From CAZXBB01 sp964638815 (GTDB taxonomy: Bacteria > Planctomycetota > Phycisphaerae > Phycisphaerales > SM1A02): a DNA stretch of 32,905 bases. The position numbers and the translations under genes are program-made. Below, one piece after another: positions 14,541 to 22,282 of this stretch; position 1 is the first letter of the stretch, and the number at the start of each line of letters is the position of its first letter. Under the pieces are notes generated by a model that saw only the letters and a program-made list of their open reading frames with translations, searched no databases and was not told the origin of the DNA. The stretch is from the NCBI GenBank assembly GCA_964638815.1, contig CAZXBB010000012.1:1-32905 (forward strand). The letters are read 5' to 3'.

Positions 14541-17195
14541 CTACTCGCTCCCGACGTGTGCGACGCCCATGGCCGCCCGGGCGGCTTCTCTCGCGTCGGT
14601 CGCGCGGTCGTCGTCGAGTTGTTCGTAGGCGGCGGCCAGCTCGAGCAGATCGGCCGGGTCCTCGAACGCGTCGTACGGAATCAGCGCCGCATCGGCCAGC
14701 ATCGCGGCGTTCACCTCGACGGTCGAGCTGTGCATGTTCAGCGGGGCGCGGTACTCGATGCGCATGTTGTCGTCCGTGTTGCGCTCGACGTCGCCGGCGA
14801 GGCCCAGCAGGGCGGGGCGGTCCATGACGTACCGCGCGATGAGCTGCTCGCGGCTCGTGATGCCGATCCGACCCAGGTCCTGGAGCACGGCGGGGCGATC
14901 GGTGAAGGCCGCGCCGAGCGCCGCGTGCGTCAGCTCGAGCGGCGCGGCGCTGCCGACGAGAATGAGGTCGCCGGGGCAGCCGTTGAACAGACGCACGTGC
15001 GGGTACACGTCGGCGAACGTGCCGAGCAGCGATCGCAGGTCGTCCGGGCTCGTGCCGTAGGTGTGGAGCCACTGCACCCAGACGCCGTCGGCGGCGAGCT
15101 TGCGCCGGCCGAGCTCGAAGAATTCCCTCGTGAAGAGGCTGGAGACGCCGGTGAGCCAGGGATTCGACGGCTCGGAGCTGACGACGTCGTACGCGCCGTC
15201 CTCGACGAGCAAGAGGTGATTGCGCCCGTCGTTGAAGTGCAGCCGCACCCGCGGATCCTCGAGGGGGCGATGGTTGTACTCGTCGAAATGCCGGCAGGCC
15301 TCGGCCGTCGCCGGCTCGATCTCGACGACATCGAGACGCTCGAGGGAGTCGTGCAGCGTCATCGAGCCCGTCGTGATGCCGCTCGCGAGCCCGATGACGA
15401 GCGCGCGGCGGGCGTCGGGATGGAACGCGAACGGCAGGTGCGCGAGCGTGAGCTGCGTCGGCAGATCGCCGCCCGTGGATGCGTCGGCCTTGCCGTTGTT
15501 CGTCATCCAGATGTTGTCCGGTTGGCGGCGATCGACGAGCACGGCCACGACCGATGAGAGTCCTTCGTCGTAGAACAGCAGCTCGCGGCTGCCCAGCAGC
15601 TCGTCCAGGCCGGCCCGGGTCGGGTCGTTCATGCCGGCCCCGTACCGGTACATCCCGGACGTCATGAGGATCGGGTTCCACGCCGGCGTGACGAACGGGA
15701 CGGCCGCGGCGGCGACGAGCGACGCGGCGACCCAGCGCGTGAGGCGGCGGCGTGCGGGGGGCGCGGCGGGCGCGGCGGACGCGGGCGACGCGGCGGGCAG
15801 GGCGGCGCCGATCAGGAGCAGAGCGGCCACGACGTTGCACCCGGCCGCGGCCACGACCGTCCACCGCAGGTGGAGCGCCGGCAGCAGGAGGAAGCCGCCG
15901 GCGAAGGCGCCCGTGAGCGCGCCGATGGTGTTCCACCCGTAGATCCGGCCGACGATCCGCGGAAGCGGCGCGTGCGCCGCGGCGGCGGCCCGGACGAGGA
16001 ACGGGAACATCGCGCCCATCAGCAGGGCGGGCGGGAGCATCAGGCCGATCGCGATCGCGAGTTGCGCCGGCCACAGCATCCGGGGTGCGTGCTCGAGGGA
16101 GCGGAACATCCACAGCACGGCGTATGGAAGCTCGTTCCAGGCGTACATGGCGCCCACGGTGAGCGCCGCGATGGCCGCCTGCATCCACGCCAGTCGCACG
16201 ACGAGCGCTCCGGCGCCGCCGCGCGCATGCACGCGATCCGCCCGCGCGCCCGCCACCCAGCCTCCGATGCCGATCCCGAGGAGGAACGCGAAGAGCATGA
16301 TCGAGAACGCATACGCGCTGCCGCCGAGCATGAGCGCGAGCAGGCGGAACCACGCGACCTCGTAGACGAGACTGCAGAAGCCCCCGATGCCGGCCGCGAG
16401 GGGCAGGACCCACCCGGCGGCCGGCGCGAGTGCCGGCGCAAGGGTCGGCGCAAGGGTCGGCGCCAGGGTCGGTGCAAGAGTCGGCGCGTCGGTCGGCGCC
16501 ATCGCCCCGCCCGCCTCCTGCGCGGCCGCCGGCGCGGCGGCGTACCGGTCGGCGCCCAGCGCCGCAACGACGACCGCGACGACGGCCAGGCCGACGTTGA
16601 CCGCGACCGCGACCATCGTCGTCGCGTGCAGGCCGAGGCGGGGGAGGAGGACGAAGCCGGCGGCGGCCGTGCCGATCACTGCCCCGAGCGTGTTCGCGCC
16701 GTACAGCCCGCCGACGACGCGGCCGGAGTCGTCGCGCGCGGACGCGAAGCGGGCGAGCAGCGGGAGCGTCGCGCCCATCGCGACGGTGGGCGGGAGCAGG
16801 ACCATGCCCAGGAGGAGGAACTGGAAGAGGCCGACGAGGAGCGGCCCGCCCTCGGCGGTCCGCGCGAACCCCAGGTAGAGCGGCGTGAGGGCGTCGGTGA
16901 TGCCCGGGAACGCGAGCGCGTAGACGCCGATGAACGCCTCGAGGCCCGCGTACACGACGAGCGGGCGTCGCACGCGCGAGGCCATGCGAGCCGCGCAGAG
17001 GGCGCCGACGGCCAGGCCCGCCATGAACGCGGCCAGCAGCGTCGAGATCGCAAGCTGGCTCGTCCCGAACACGAGCTGAAGATGCCGGGCCCATATGGTC
17101 TCGTACACGAGCGAGGCCGCGCCGCTCGTGAGGAAGAAGAGCAGCAGCGTCCGCATGAGCAGGCCGGACGATCGTCGGTCTTCGGATGGGTGCAT
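14541..17195 (-). CDS. Polytopic membrane protein with spermidine-synthase-like domain
   Basis: An 884-residue protein. Two similar membrane halves come first: residues around 15-230 begin SGAASLVYETIWARHLQLVFG, and around 265-490 begin GGFCSLVYEVAWFRLLALMLG. Both contain LLPP..MGA.P and a YG.NT.GA segment, so the membrane part is an internal duplication. A low-complexity Thr-Leu-Ala-Pro loop separates them. The last third is a SAM-binding spermidine-synthase-like fold: VIGLASGITTGSM, VVEIEPATAEACRHFDEYN, FNDGRNHLL, VVSSEPSNPW. The catalytic Asp of true aminopropyltransferases is replaced by the SEPSNPW form (E675), so a polyamine product should not be assumed. ATG 17195 and ATG 17156 are both possible starts. 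It lies antisense inside the secretion gene run. Confidence 0.85.
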   Translation of the reverse strand: MHPSEDRRSSGLLMRTLLLFFLTSGAASLVYETIWARHLQLVFGTSQLAISTLLAAFMAGLAVGALCAARMASRVRRPLVVYAGLEAFIGVYALAFPGITDALTPLYLGFARTAEGGPLLVGLFQFLLLGMVLLPPTVAMGATLPLLARFASARDDSGRVVGGLYGANTLGAVIGTAAAGFVLLPRLGLHATTMVAVAVNVGLAVVAVVVAALGADRYAAAPAAAQEAGGAMAPTDAPTLAPTLAPTLAPTLAPALAPAAGWVLPLAAGIGGFCSLVYEVAWFRLLALMLGGSAYAFSIMLFAFLLGIGIGGWVAGARADRVHARGGAGALVVRLAWMQAAIAALTVGAMYAWNELPYAVLWMFRSLEHAPRMLWPAQLAIAIGLMLPPALLMGAMFPFLVRAAAAAHAPLPRIVGRIYGWNTIGALTGAFAGGFLLLPALHLRWTVVAAAGCNVVAALLLIGAALPAASPASAAPAAPPARRRLTRWVAASLVAAAAVPFVTPAWNPILMTSGMYRYGAGMNDPTRAGLDELLGSRELLFYDEGLSSVVAVLVDRRQPDNIWMTNNGKADASTGGDLPTQLTLAHLPFAFHPDARRALVIGLASGITTGSMTLHDSLERLDVVEIEPATAEACRHFDEYNHRPLEDPRVRLHFNDGRNHLLLVEDGAYDVVSSEPSNPWLTGVSSLFTREFFELGRRKLAADGVWVQWLHTYGTSPDDLRSLLGTFADVYPHVRLFNGCPGDLILVGSAAPLELTHAALGAAFTDRPAVLQDLGRIGITSREQLIARYVMDRPALLGLAGDVERNTDDNMRIEYRAPLNMHSSTVEVNAAMLADAALIPYDAFEDPADLLELAAAYEQLDDDRATDAREAARAAMGVAHVGSE
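16424..16495. repeat. In-frame 12-bp repeat in membrane protein loop
   Basis: Six consecutive 12-bp units, consensus GCGCAAGGGTCG on the + strand, encode a run of Thr-Leu-Ala-Pro tetrapeptides (about residues 234-257) in the loop between the two membrane halves of the gene on the minus strand. Units differ at one to four positions, as expected for an ageing tandem expansion. Confidence 0.85.
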
Positions 17196-17273
17196 GGAGC
17201 GATGTATCGGACCAACCGGAGGCCCGGTTTGCCCCGACCCGTGCCGCGGTTTCAGGCGACGATCGGACGGGAT

Positions 17274-17300
17274 TATGGGACCGTCCCAACCGGTCCCATA
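17274..17300. promoter_or_regulatory. Nine-pair inverted repeat between divergent genes
   Basis: TATGGGACC (17274-17282) and GGTCCCATA (17292-17300) are perfect inverted arms with a nine-base spacer, in the 239-base gap between the minus-strand membrane protein gene and the second gspG. The left arm overlaps CATAAT read on the minus strand (17272-17277), a good -10 box for the membrane protein gene about 75 bases from its ATG, though no clear -35 is seen. An operator is plausible. The rest of the gap shows nothing definite. Confidence 0.5.
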
Positions 17301-17434
17301 GACGCACGACTTTCGATAGTTGAACACAAGTTGCGGGAGCATCCCGTCGAGAACTCAACTGGCGGAATCACCGGGTCGCCGATCCGGACGAGACTTCACG
17401 CCTCCAGGGAACGGGTCACAAGGACGGAACCACC

Positions 17435-17866
17435 ATGTCGAGCCAGGATCACCGCCGTCGCGGCTTCACGCTCATCGAGTTGATCGCGGTCATCGTGGTC
17501 CTCGCCATTCTCGTCGGTGTCGCGCTGCCCAAGTACTTCGACTACGCGGGTGACGCCCGGGCGGCGGCCACGAAAGGCACGCTCGGCGGCGTCCGCGCTG
17601 GCATCGCGAACTACTTCGCGAACAAGTCGATCACCGGCACCGCGGCCTACCCGGCGCTCGCCGACCTCAACACGGCCGGCACCGTGATGCAGGAGCCGAT
17701 TCCGCCCAACCCGTACGACAGCGACGCCGTTGTGGTGGTGGCGACGGAGGCCGAGGCGGACGCCCGCACGGTCATCGCCGGCGGCGGCTGGGCGTACTAC
17801 ACGAACGGCACCACCAAGGCGATCTTCTACGCCAACACCAACACGACTGGTGAGAACGCCTGGTAA
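17435..17866 (+). CDS. gspG: Major pseudopilin GspG, copy 2
   Basis: A 143-residue paralogue of the pseudopilin at 12479. Leader MSSQDHRRRG is followed by the same FTLIELIAVIVVLAILVGVALP helix. The mature region has the same length (133) and differs at about 16 positions, clustered in NTAGTVMQEPIPP, SDAVVVV and TVIAGG. The last 20 residues are the same. At DNA level many third positions differ, so the copies are not recent clones; selection or gene conversion has kept the protein. AAGGA lies before ATG 17435. It starts a second + strand run with the GspL/M/C-like genes. Confidence 0.92.
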   Translation: MSSQDHRRRGFTLIELIAVIVVLAILVGVALPKYFDYAGDARAAATKGTLGGVRAGIANYFANKSITGTAAYPALADLNTAGTVMQEPIPPNPYDSDAVVVVATEAEADARTVIAGGGWAYYTNGTTKAIFYANTNTTGENAW

Positions 17867-17902
17867 CCCGGGTGCTCGCCTCCGGGGATCCGAAGCGAGG
17901 CC

Positions 17903-19561
17903 GTGGTGGTCAAGAAACAGATCGTCGTTGAACTCCTGCCCGGTCGCATCGGGGTCTTCGCATACGAAGGTGCGAGACAGATCGACGAGCGCACGCTCGC
18001 GCTGGCGCCGGAGGACGACCCGGTCGAGTGGGCGAAGTCGGTCCGACGCAGCGCCGTGTCGCTGGGCGCGATCGTCCGCGAGATGCAGGTCGAGGCGTGC
18101 GAGGCGACGGTGCTCTACCGCAGCCCCACGCAGTTCGTGGACCTGTCCGGTTTCGCGGTGCGCTCCACGGCGCAGGTGCTCGAAGCCGCGGCCATGAGCT
18201 GCGCAGACTCGCTCCCCTATTCGATGCTCGCGGCGACCTGCGAAGCCGCCATCGTCGGCCGCGACCTCACGGGCGACCCCGCGCAGACGCATGTCGCGCT
18301 CGCCGCGGACCGGGAAGACGTCGCGGAGGCGATCGTGCATCTCGTCGAGGAAGCCGGTCTGCAATTCCTGTCGGCGACGCCGCTCGACGCGGCGCTCATG
18401 GCGAATTTCGTGAGACGCGAGCTGGCCGGCAGGCAGCATCGAGGCGCCCTCTATATCGGGCAGTACACGTCGTTCTTCGTGGTCGTCAGCAGGGGCACGC
18501 TGCTGTTCAGCCGCCGCATCGACCTGGGCATCGAGACGCTCGTGACGAGCCTGACCCGGCCGATCAACATCGCCGGTCGGCCGGAGATCGAGCTCACGGT
18601 CGACGAGGCCCGCGCGCTCCTCGCGAAGCACGGCATTCCGGATCGCGACGAGCACGTGCACGAGGAGCACGGTCTGACCGGCATGCAGGTCGTGCCCCTC
18701 CTCCAGCCCGTGCTTCAGCGATTCATTGTCGAGCTTCGGCAGTCGCTGCGATTCGGTCTCGACGAGGCGAACCGGAAGGACCTCTCGCTGTGGGTGACCG
18801 GTGCGGGATCCGCGCTCAAGAACCTGGCCACGGTGATCGGCCGCGAGCTGGGCATCGAATCCGCCGGCGACACGGCCTACCCCGATCCTGACGCGGACCG
18901 CGAGCGCAAGGACGCGATCGCGGACCGCGTGATCCTGTCGCGTCTGAACCTGATGCCGAGGCCGATGGCCACGCAGCGGCGCACCACGAAGCTCCGCCGC
19001 TGGATGATGACCGGCGCGTCGGCCGCGATGGTGCTGATCGCCGTCGAGGGCGCGCGGTATCACACGCAGGTCAGGAGCGCGCAGTCCGAGGCCGACGTCT
19101 ACTCGTCCCAGCTCGAGGACCTCAAGGCGCTTGAGAGCACGCAGGCGAAGCTCAAGGTCGTCATCGGGGCGAAGGCTCAGCTTCAGAAGACGATTCACGA
19201 GGAGATCGGGCTCGTCAACAACTACCGCGCGTGCATGCAGGAGCTCAGCCTCATCACGCCGCCGACGATCCGGTTCACCCGCATCGAGTTCCGCGACGCG
19301 CCGAAGGGGGGCGGAGGAACCCTCGCCGGTTTCGCGTTCCCGAGCACGAAAGACACCCACCGCACCGATCTCGAGTCGTTCATCGAGGCGATGAAGGGCA
19401 GCCCGCTGTTCACCGACGTCGTGCTCGGCAACGTGCAGATCAAAGCGACCGGCGCCAGCGACGGACAGCAGTTCCACGCGTCGTTCGACACCGTGCCGGC
19501 CGCGCGCAACCCGCTGGGCGGACGGCAGCTCGTGGAAGCGGAGACGGGAGGCGCGTCATGA
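17903..19561 (+). CDS. pilM: PilM-PilN fusion, GspL-like assembly protein
   Basis: This 552-residue protein joins what are usually two genes. Residues 1-360 have the PilM actin-like layout (AMSCADSLPYSML, LVEEAGLQFLSATPLDAALMANFVRREL, GTLLFSRRIDLGIETLV, LWVTGAGSALKNLATVIGRELGI). A basic stretch (TTKLRRW) precedes a membrane segment at about 367-386, then a helical region (QSEADVYSSQLEDLKALESTQAKL) and a PilN-like ferredoxin-type domain (MQELSLITPPTIRFTRIEFRD, DLESFIEAMKGSPLFTDVVLG). That order is the architecture of GspL. The PilM phosphate-loop acids look lost: Y184-I-G replaces the DIG motif, and the N-terminal loop reads VVELLPGRIG. GTG 17903 or 17906 may start it. It overlaps the next gene by ATGA. 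Confidence 0.85.
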   Translation: MVVKKQIVVELLPGRIGVFAYEGARQIDERTLALAPEDDPVEWAKSVRRSAVSLGAIVREMQVEACEATVLYRSPTQFVDLSGFAVRSTAQVLEAAAMSCADSLPYSMLAATCEAAIVGRDLTGDPAQTHVALAADREDVAEAIVHLVEEAGLQFLSATPLDAALMANFVRRELAGRQHRGALYIGQYTSFFVVVSRGTLLFSRRIDLGIETLVTSLTRPINIAGRPEIELTVDEARALLAKHGIPDRDEHVHEEHGLTGMQVVPLLQPVLQRFIVELRQSLRFGLDEANRKDLSLWVTGAGSALKNLATVIGRELGIESAGDTAYPDPDADRERKDAIADRVILSRLNLMPRPMATQRRTTKLRRWMMTGASAAMVLIAVEGARYHTQVRSAQSEADVYSSQLEDLKALESTQAKLKVVIGAKAQLQKTIHEEIGLVNNYRACMQELSLITPPTIRFTRIEFRDAPKGGGGTLAGFAFPSTKDTHRTDLESFIEAMKGSPLFTDVVLGNVQIKATGASDGQQFHASFDTVPAARNPLGGRQLVEAETGGAS

Positions 19562-20148
19562 ACGGGATGATCGACCGCAAGCTGCTCGCCGAGTGCATCA
19601 TCCTGCTCGTGGTGTGCGTCGGGGCGTGGCTGATGATCGTCCGTCCGAAGCGCAACCAGCTCGCCGGGCTCGAGACGCAGATCGCCCACGCCCGGTCCGA
19701 TCCGGCCCGCGAGAGCCGTGGAACGGTCGAGCAGATGGCCGCCAGGCTCGACGACGTCCGGTACGACGTTCGCAACGTCATCCGCCAGAACGAACTCGGC
19801 CGCGACTCCTCCCGCATGTACGGCCTCATCATGGAGCTGGCGAAGCTGCACGACGTTTCCGTCGGCCGTCTCGATCCGGGCGATCGGCGGGAATCGGGCG
19901 CCACCAAGGGCATCACCCGGACCAGCTTCAGCATGAGCGTCAGCGGCCGGTTTCGGCAAGTGGCCGCGTTTCTCGAAGGCATACTGAAGATCGACGGCTT
20001 CGTACGTCCCGGCTCGCTCACGCTCGCGCCCGACGGCGTCGCCGGCGCGAACGCGCTCGTGACGGCGCAGTTCTCGTGCCAGACGCTGAGCTTCGACGTG
20101 CCGAGCGCACTCGTGTCGATCGTGGGAGACGGCCATGCTGACCAGTGA
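19558..20148 (+). CDS. pilO: PilO/GspM-like inner-membrane protein
   Basis: A 196-residue bitopic protein. A short cytoplasmic start (MNGMIDRKLLAE) is followed by one membrane helix (CIILLVVCVGAWLMIV), then a coiled region (RNQLAGLETQIAHARSD ... DDVRYDVRNVIRQNE) and a small alpha/beta domain (FSMSVSGRFRQVAAFLEGILKIDGFVRPGSLTL). This is the layout of PilO and GspM, which pair with PilN or GspL in the periplasm. Position directly after a PilM-PilN fusion, with ATGA overlap, and before a PilP/GspC-like gene supports this. Sequence similarity in this family is always low, so the call leans on layout and order. Confidence 0.8.
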   Translation: MNGMIDRKLLAECIILLVVCVGAWLMIVRPKRNQLAGLETQIAHARSDPARESRGTVEQMAARLDDVRYDVRNVIRQNELGRDSSRMYGLIMELAKLHDVSVGRLDPGDRRESGATKGITRTSFSMSVSGRFRQVAAFLEGILKIDGFVRPGSLTLAPDGVAGANALVTAQFSCQTLSFDVPSALVSIVGDGHADQ

Positions 20149-20638
20149 AACCAGACGCAGGCTGCTCACCGGCGGCGTCTTCGGACTCCCGATGGCGCTC
20201 GTGTGGGTGACGGGCCGCATGGTCGGCGGTCCCGGCACGGCCGAGGCGGGCGAGACGCCGCAGCTCGCGGTGGTCGCGCTGAACCTCGACGACATCGCCG
20301 CGGCGCCGCCGACGCCCGCGCAGCTCGCCGCCGCGAAATACATCGATGCCCTGGCATCGGAGGAGTTCGGCCCGACCCCGCTGCACCATCGCCGGCCGGA
20401 CGACGCCGCGCCCGTGGTCATCGACGATCCCGAGGATGCGCCCGTTCCGGAGTTCACCGTGACGCTCATCATGACCGCCTCGACGGGCAACCGGGCGTTG
20501 ATCGACGGGAAGGTCTACACGGTCGGCCAAGAGCTCGCCGGCACCGGCTGGACGATCATCGACATCGACGCCAGGAGGCGGCTCGTGAGCATCCGCGACC
20601 CCAAGACGGAGCGGATCCGGACCGGCACCGTCGATTGA
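20135..20638 (+). CDS. PilP/GspC-like periplasmic protein
   Basis: A 167-residue protein with a basic start and a hydrophobic segment (LLTGGVFGLPMALVWVTGRMV) that anchors or exports it. A Pro/Ala/Asp-rich linker follows. The small C-terminal beta domain (FTVTLIMTASTGNRALIDGKVYTVGQELAGTGWTIIDIDARRRLVSIRD) has the pattern of the GspC homology region and PilP: an insert-prone strand, NRALIDGKxYxxGQ, then W.I..ID...V.I. Such domains touch the secretin. The gene overlaps the PilO-like gene by 14 bases and ends the run. It could equally be labelled GspB-like; the domain type is clearer than the name. Confidence 0.75.
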   Translation: MLTSETRRRLLTGGVFGLPMALVWVTGRMVGGPGTAEAGETPQLAVVALNLDDIAAAPPTPAQLAAAKYIDALASEEFGPTPLHHRRPDDAAPVVIDDPEDAPVPEFTVTLIMTASTGNRALIDGKVYTVGQELAGTGWTIIDIDARRRLVSIRDPKTERIRTGTVD

Positions 20639-20673
20639 ACGGCCTTCCGCGTGGGGCGAGCACGTGACGCGGG

Positions 20674-20695
20674 GCCGGCGCCGCGCGGCGCCGGC
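20674..20695. terminator. Perfect 22-bp GC palindrome after the secretion run
   Basis: GCCGGCGCCGC followed directly by GCGGCGCCGGC is fully self-complementary, 36 bases after the PilP/GspC-like stop and just before the aldehyde dehydrogenase start. It could form a very stable hairpin. No T-run follows, so it may end transcription weakly, or serve as a binding site near the downstream start. Confidence 0.4.
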
Positions 20696-20701
20696 GGCGA
20701 C

Positions 20702-20707
20702 TACACT
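20702..20707 (+). promoter_or_regulatory. Possible -10 box for a leaderless aldehyde dehydrogenase mRNA
   Basis: TACACT is a fair -10 match. Initiation about seven bases on would fall at the ATG (20714), giving a leaderless transcript, which would explain why no ribosome site precedes this gene. No convincing -35 is present; the palindrome occupies part of that space. Confidence 0.3.
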
Positions 20708-20713
20708 GCCCGC

Positions 20714-22282
20714 ATGAGCACCTTCGACGCCATCCGTATCTTCGAGGATCCCCGCGTCACGGACCCGCGAACCGCGGACGACGGGTGCGTCCTCACCGAG
20801 AACCCCGCGACGGGAGAGCCGCTCGCGGCCGTGCGTCTCCAGACCCGGGAGGATTACGACGACCTCGTGCGCCGCGCGGTGGCGGTGCAGGCGCACTGGC
20901 GCCGGCTGCCGGCCCCCCGGCGCGGGGAGATCGTGCGCCGCATCGGCGAGGCGATGCGCGAGGACATCGGGCCGCTCGGCGAGATGGTCACGCTGGAGGT
21001 CGGAAAGATCCGCGCGGAGGGCGCCGGCGAGGTGCAGGAGTGCATCGACATCGCCGACTTCGCGGTCGGCCTCTCCCGCCAGCTCTACGGCCTGAGCATG
21101 CACTCCGAGCGCCCGCAGCACCGGATGTACGAGCAGTGGCACCCGCTCGGCACGATCGGCGTGATCACGGCGTTCAACTTCCCCGTCGCGGTCTGGGCGT
21201 GGAACGCGATGATCGCGGCCGTCTGCGGCAACGCGACGATCTGGAAGCCGAGTCTCATCACGCCGCTCAACGCGATCGGGCTCATCAACGTCGTGCATCG
21301 CGTCATGCGCGAGCAGGAGATCTTCCGTCCCGCGGGCTGCGATCCGTGCGACATCTTCGGCCTCATCATCGGCACCGACGAGGAGATCGGGGAGACGATG
21401 ATCACCGACCGGCGGCTCCCCCTCATCAGCGCGACGGGCTCGTGCCGCATGGGGCGTCACGTCGCGCAGAAGGTCGCCGCCCGCCTCGGGCGGACGCTGC
21501 TGGAGCTCGGCGGCAACAACGCCATCATCGTCACGGCCGACGCGGACCTCGATCTCGTCGTGCGCGGCGTGCTCTTCGGGGCCGTGGGCACCGCCGGCCA
21601 GCGGTGCACGTCCACCCGGCGGCTCTTCTGTCACCGCGACGTCGTGGACGAGGTCACCGACCGGCTCGTCAAGGCCTACCGGTCGGTGCCGATCGGCAAT
21701 CCCTCCGACGCGAGCGTGCTGATGGGGCCGCTCATCAACCAGGACGCCGTCGACGGTATGCAGCGGGCGCTCGACCAGGCCGAGGCCCAGGGCTGCACGA
21801 TCCTGTGCGGCGGGCTCGAGGGGCTGCGTCGATTCGAGGACGAGCCCGGGTACTTCGTCGAGCCCACGATCGTGCGCGTGCCCTTCCACCCCGGAGGGGC
21901 GACGCAAGGCCCGGGCGTGCCGAAGATCACCCGGCAGGAGACCTTCGCGCCGATCCTCTACGTGTTCGAGTACGACGATCTCGACGACGCGATCGCCCGG
22001 CAGAACGGCGTGGACCAGGGGCTCTCGAGCGCGATCTTCACCGACTCCGTCCGCGCCGCGGAGCGGTTCCTCTCGCATCACGGTTCCGACTGCGGCATCG
22101 CGAACGTCAACATCGGAACCAGCGGCGCGGAGATCGGCGGAGCGTTCGGCGGCGAGAAGGACACCGGCGGCGGCCGCGAGTCCGGATCCGACTCCTGGAA
22201 GTCCTACATGCGGCGCCAGACATGCACGATCAACTGGGGAACCGACCTCCCCCTGGCGCAGGGCATCAGCTTCGGCGCGTGA
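20714..22282 (+). CDS. ALDH7-type aldehyde dehydrogenase (aminoadipate-semialdehyde dehydrogenase-like)
   Basis: A 522-residue NAD(P)-dependent aldehyde dehydrogenase. General family motifs are present: FNFPVAVWAWNAMIA, WKPS, LLELGGNNA with catalytic Glu264, GQRCTS with nucleophile Cys298, and ETFAPILYVF. The C-terminal NIGTSGAEIGGAFGG, KDTGGGRESGSDSWKSYMRR and TCTINWG segments mark the ALDH7 (antiquitin/AmaB) group, whose known members oxidise 2-aminoadipate semialdehyde in lysine catabolism. No other lysine genes are in the window, so the substrate is inferred from family only. ATG 20714 was chosen because the frame upstream is repeat DNA. It overlaps the Nudix gene by four bases (GTGA). 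Confidence 0.92.
   Translation: MSTFDAIRIFEDPRVTDPRTADDGCVLTENPATGEPLAAVRLQTREDYDDLVRRAVAVQAHWRRLPAPRRGEIVRRIGEAMREDIGPLGEMVTLEVGKIRAEGAGEVQECIDIADFAVGLSRQLYGLSMHSERPQHRMYEQWHPLGTIGVITAFNFPVAVWAWNAMIAAVCGNATIWKPSLITPLNAIGLINVVHRVMREQEIFRPAGCDPCDIFGLIIGTDEEIGETMITDRRLPLISATGSCRMGRHVAQKVAARLGRTLLELGGNNAIIVTADADLDLVVRGVLFGAVGTAGQRCTSTRRLFCHRDVVDEVTDRLVKAYRSVPIGNPSDASVLMGPLINQDAVDGMQRALDQAEAQGCTILCGGLEGLRRFEDEPGYFVEPTIVRVPFHPGGATQGPGVPKITRQETFAPILYVFEYDDLDDAIARQNGVDQGLSSAIFTDSVRAAERFLSHHGSDCGIANVNIGTSGAEIGGAFGGEKDTGGGRESGSDSWKSYMRRQTCTINWGTDLPLAQGISFGA

Noticed and set aside
14541..15600. Naming the antisense gene as a polyamine aminopropyltransferase (speE)
   Set aside because: The catalytic Asp region is replaced by SEPSNPW, and the membrane fusion form is functionally unassigned.
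14281..17358. Minus-strand 1025-codon frame overlapping the SpeE-like gene
   Set aside because: Arg/Gly/Pro-rich nonsense composition; the other minus frame encodes clear membrane segments and a SAM-binding fold.
12479..17866. Composite transposon bounded by the two gspG copies
   Set aside because: The repeats are coding genes with many silent differences; no transposase, terminal inverted repeats or target duplication are visible.
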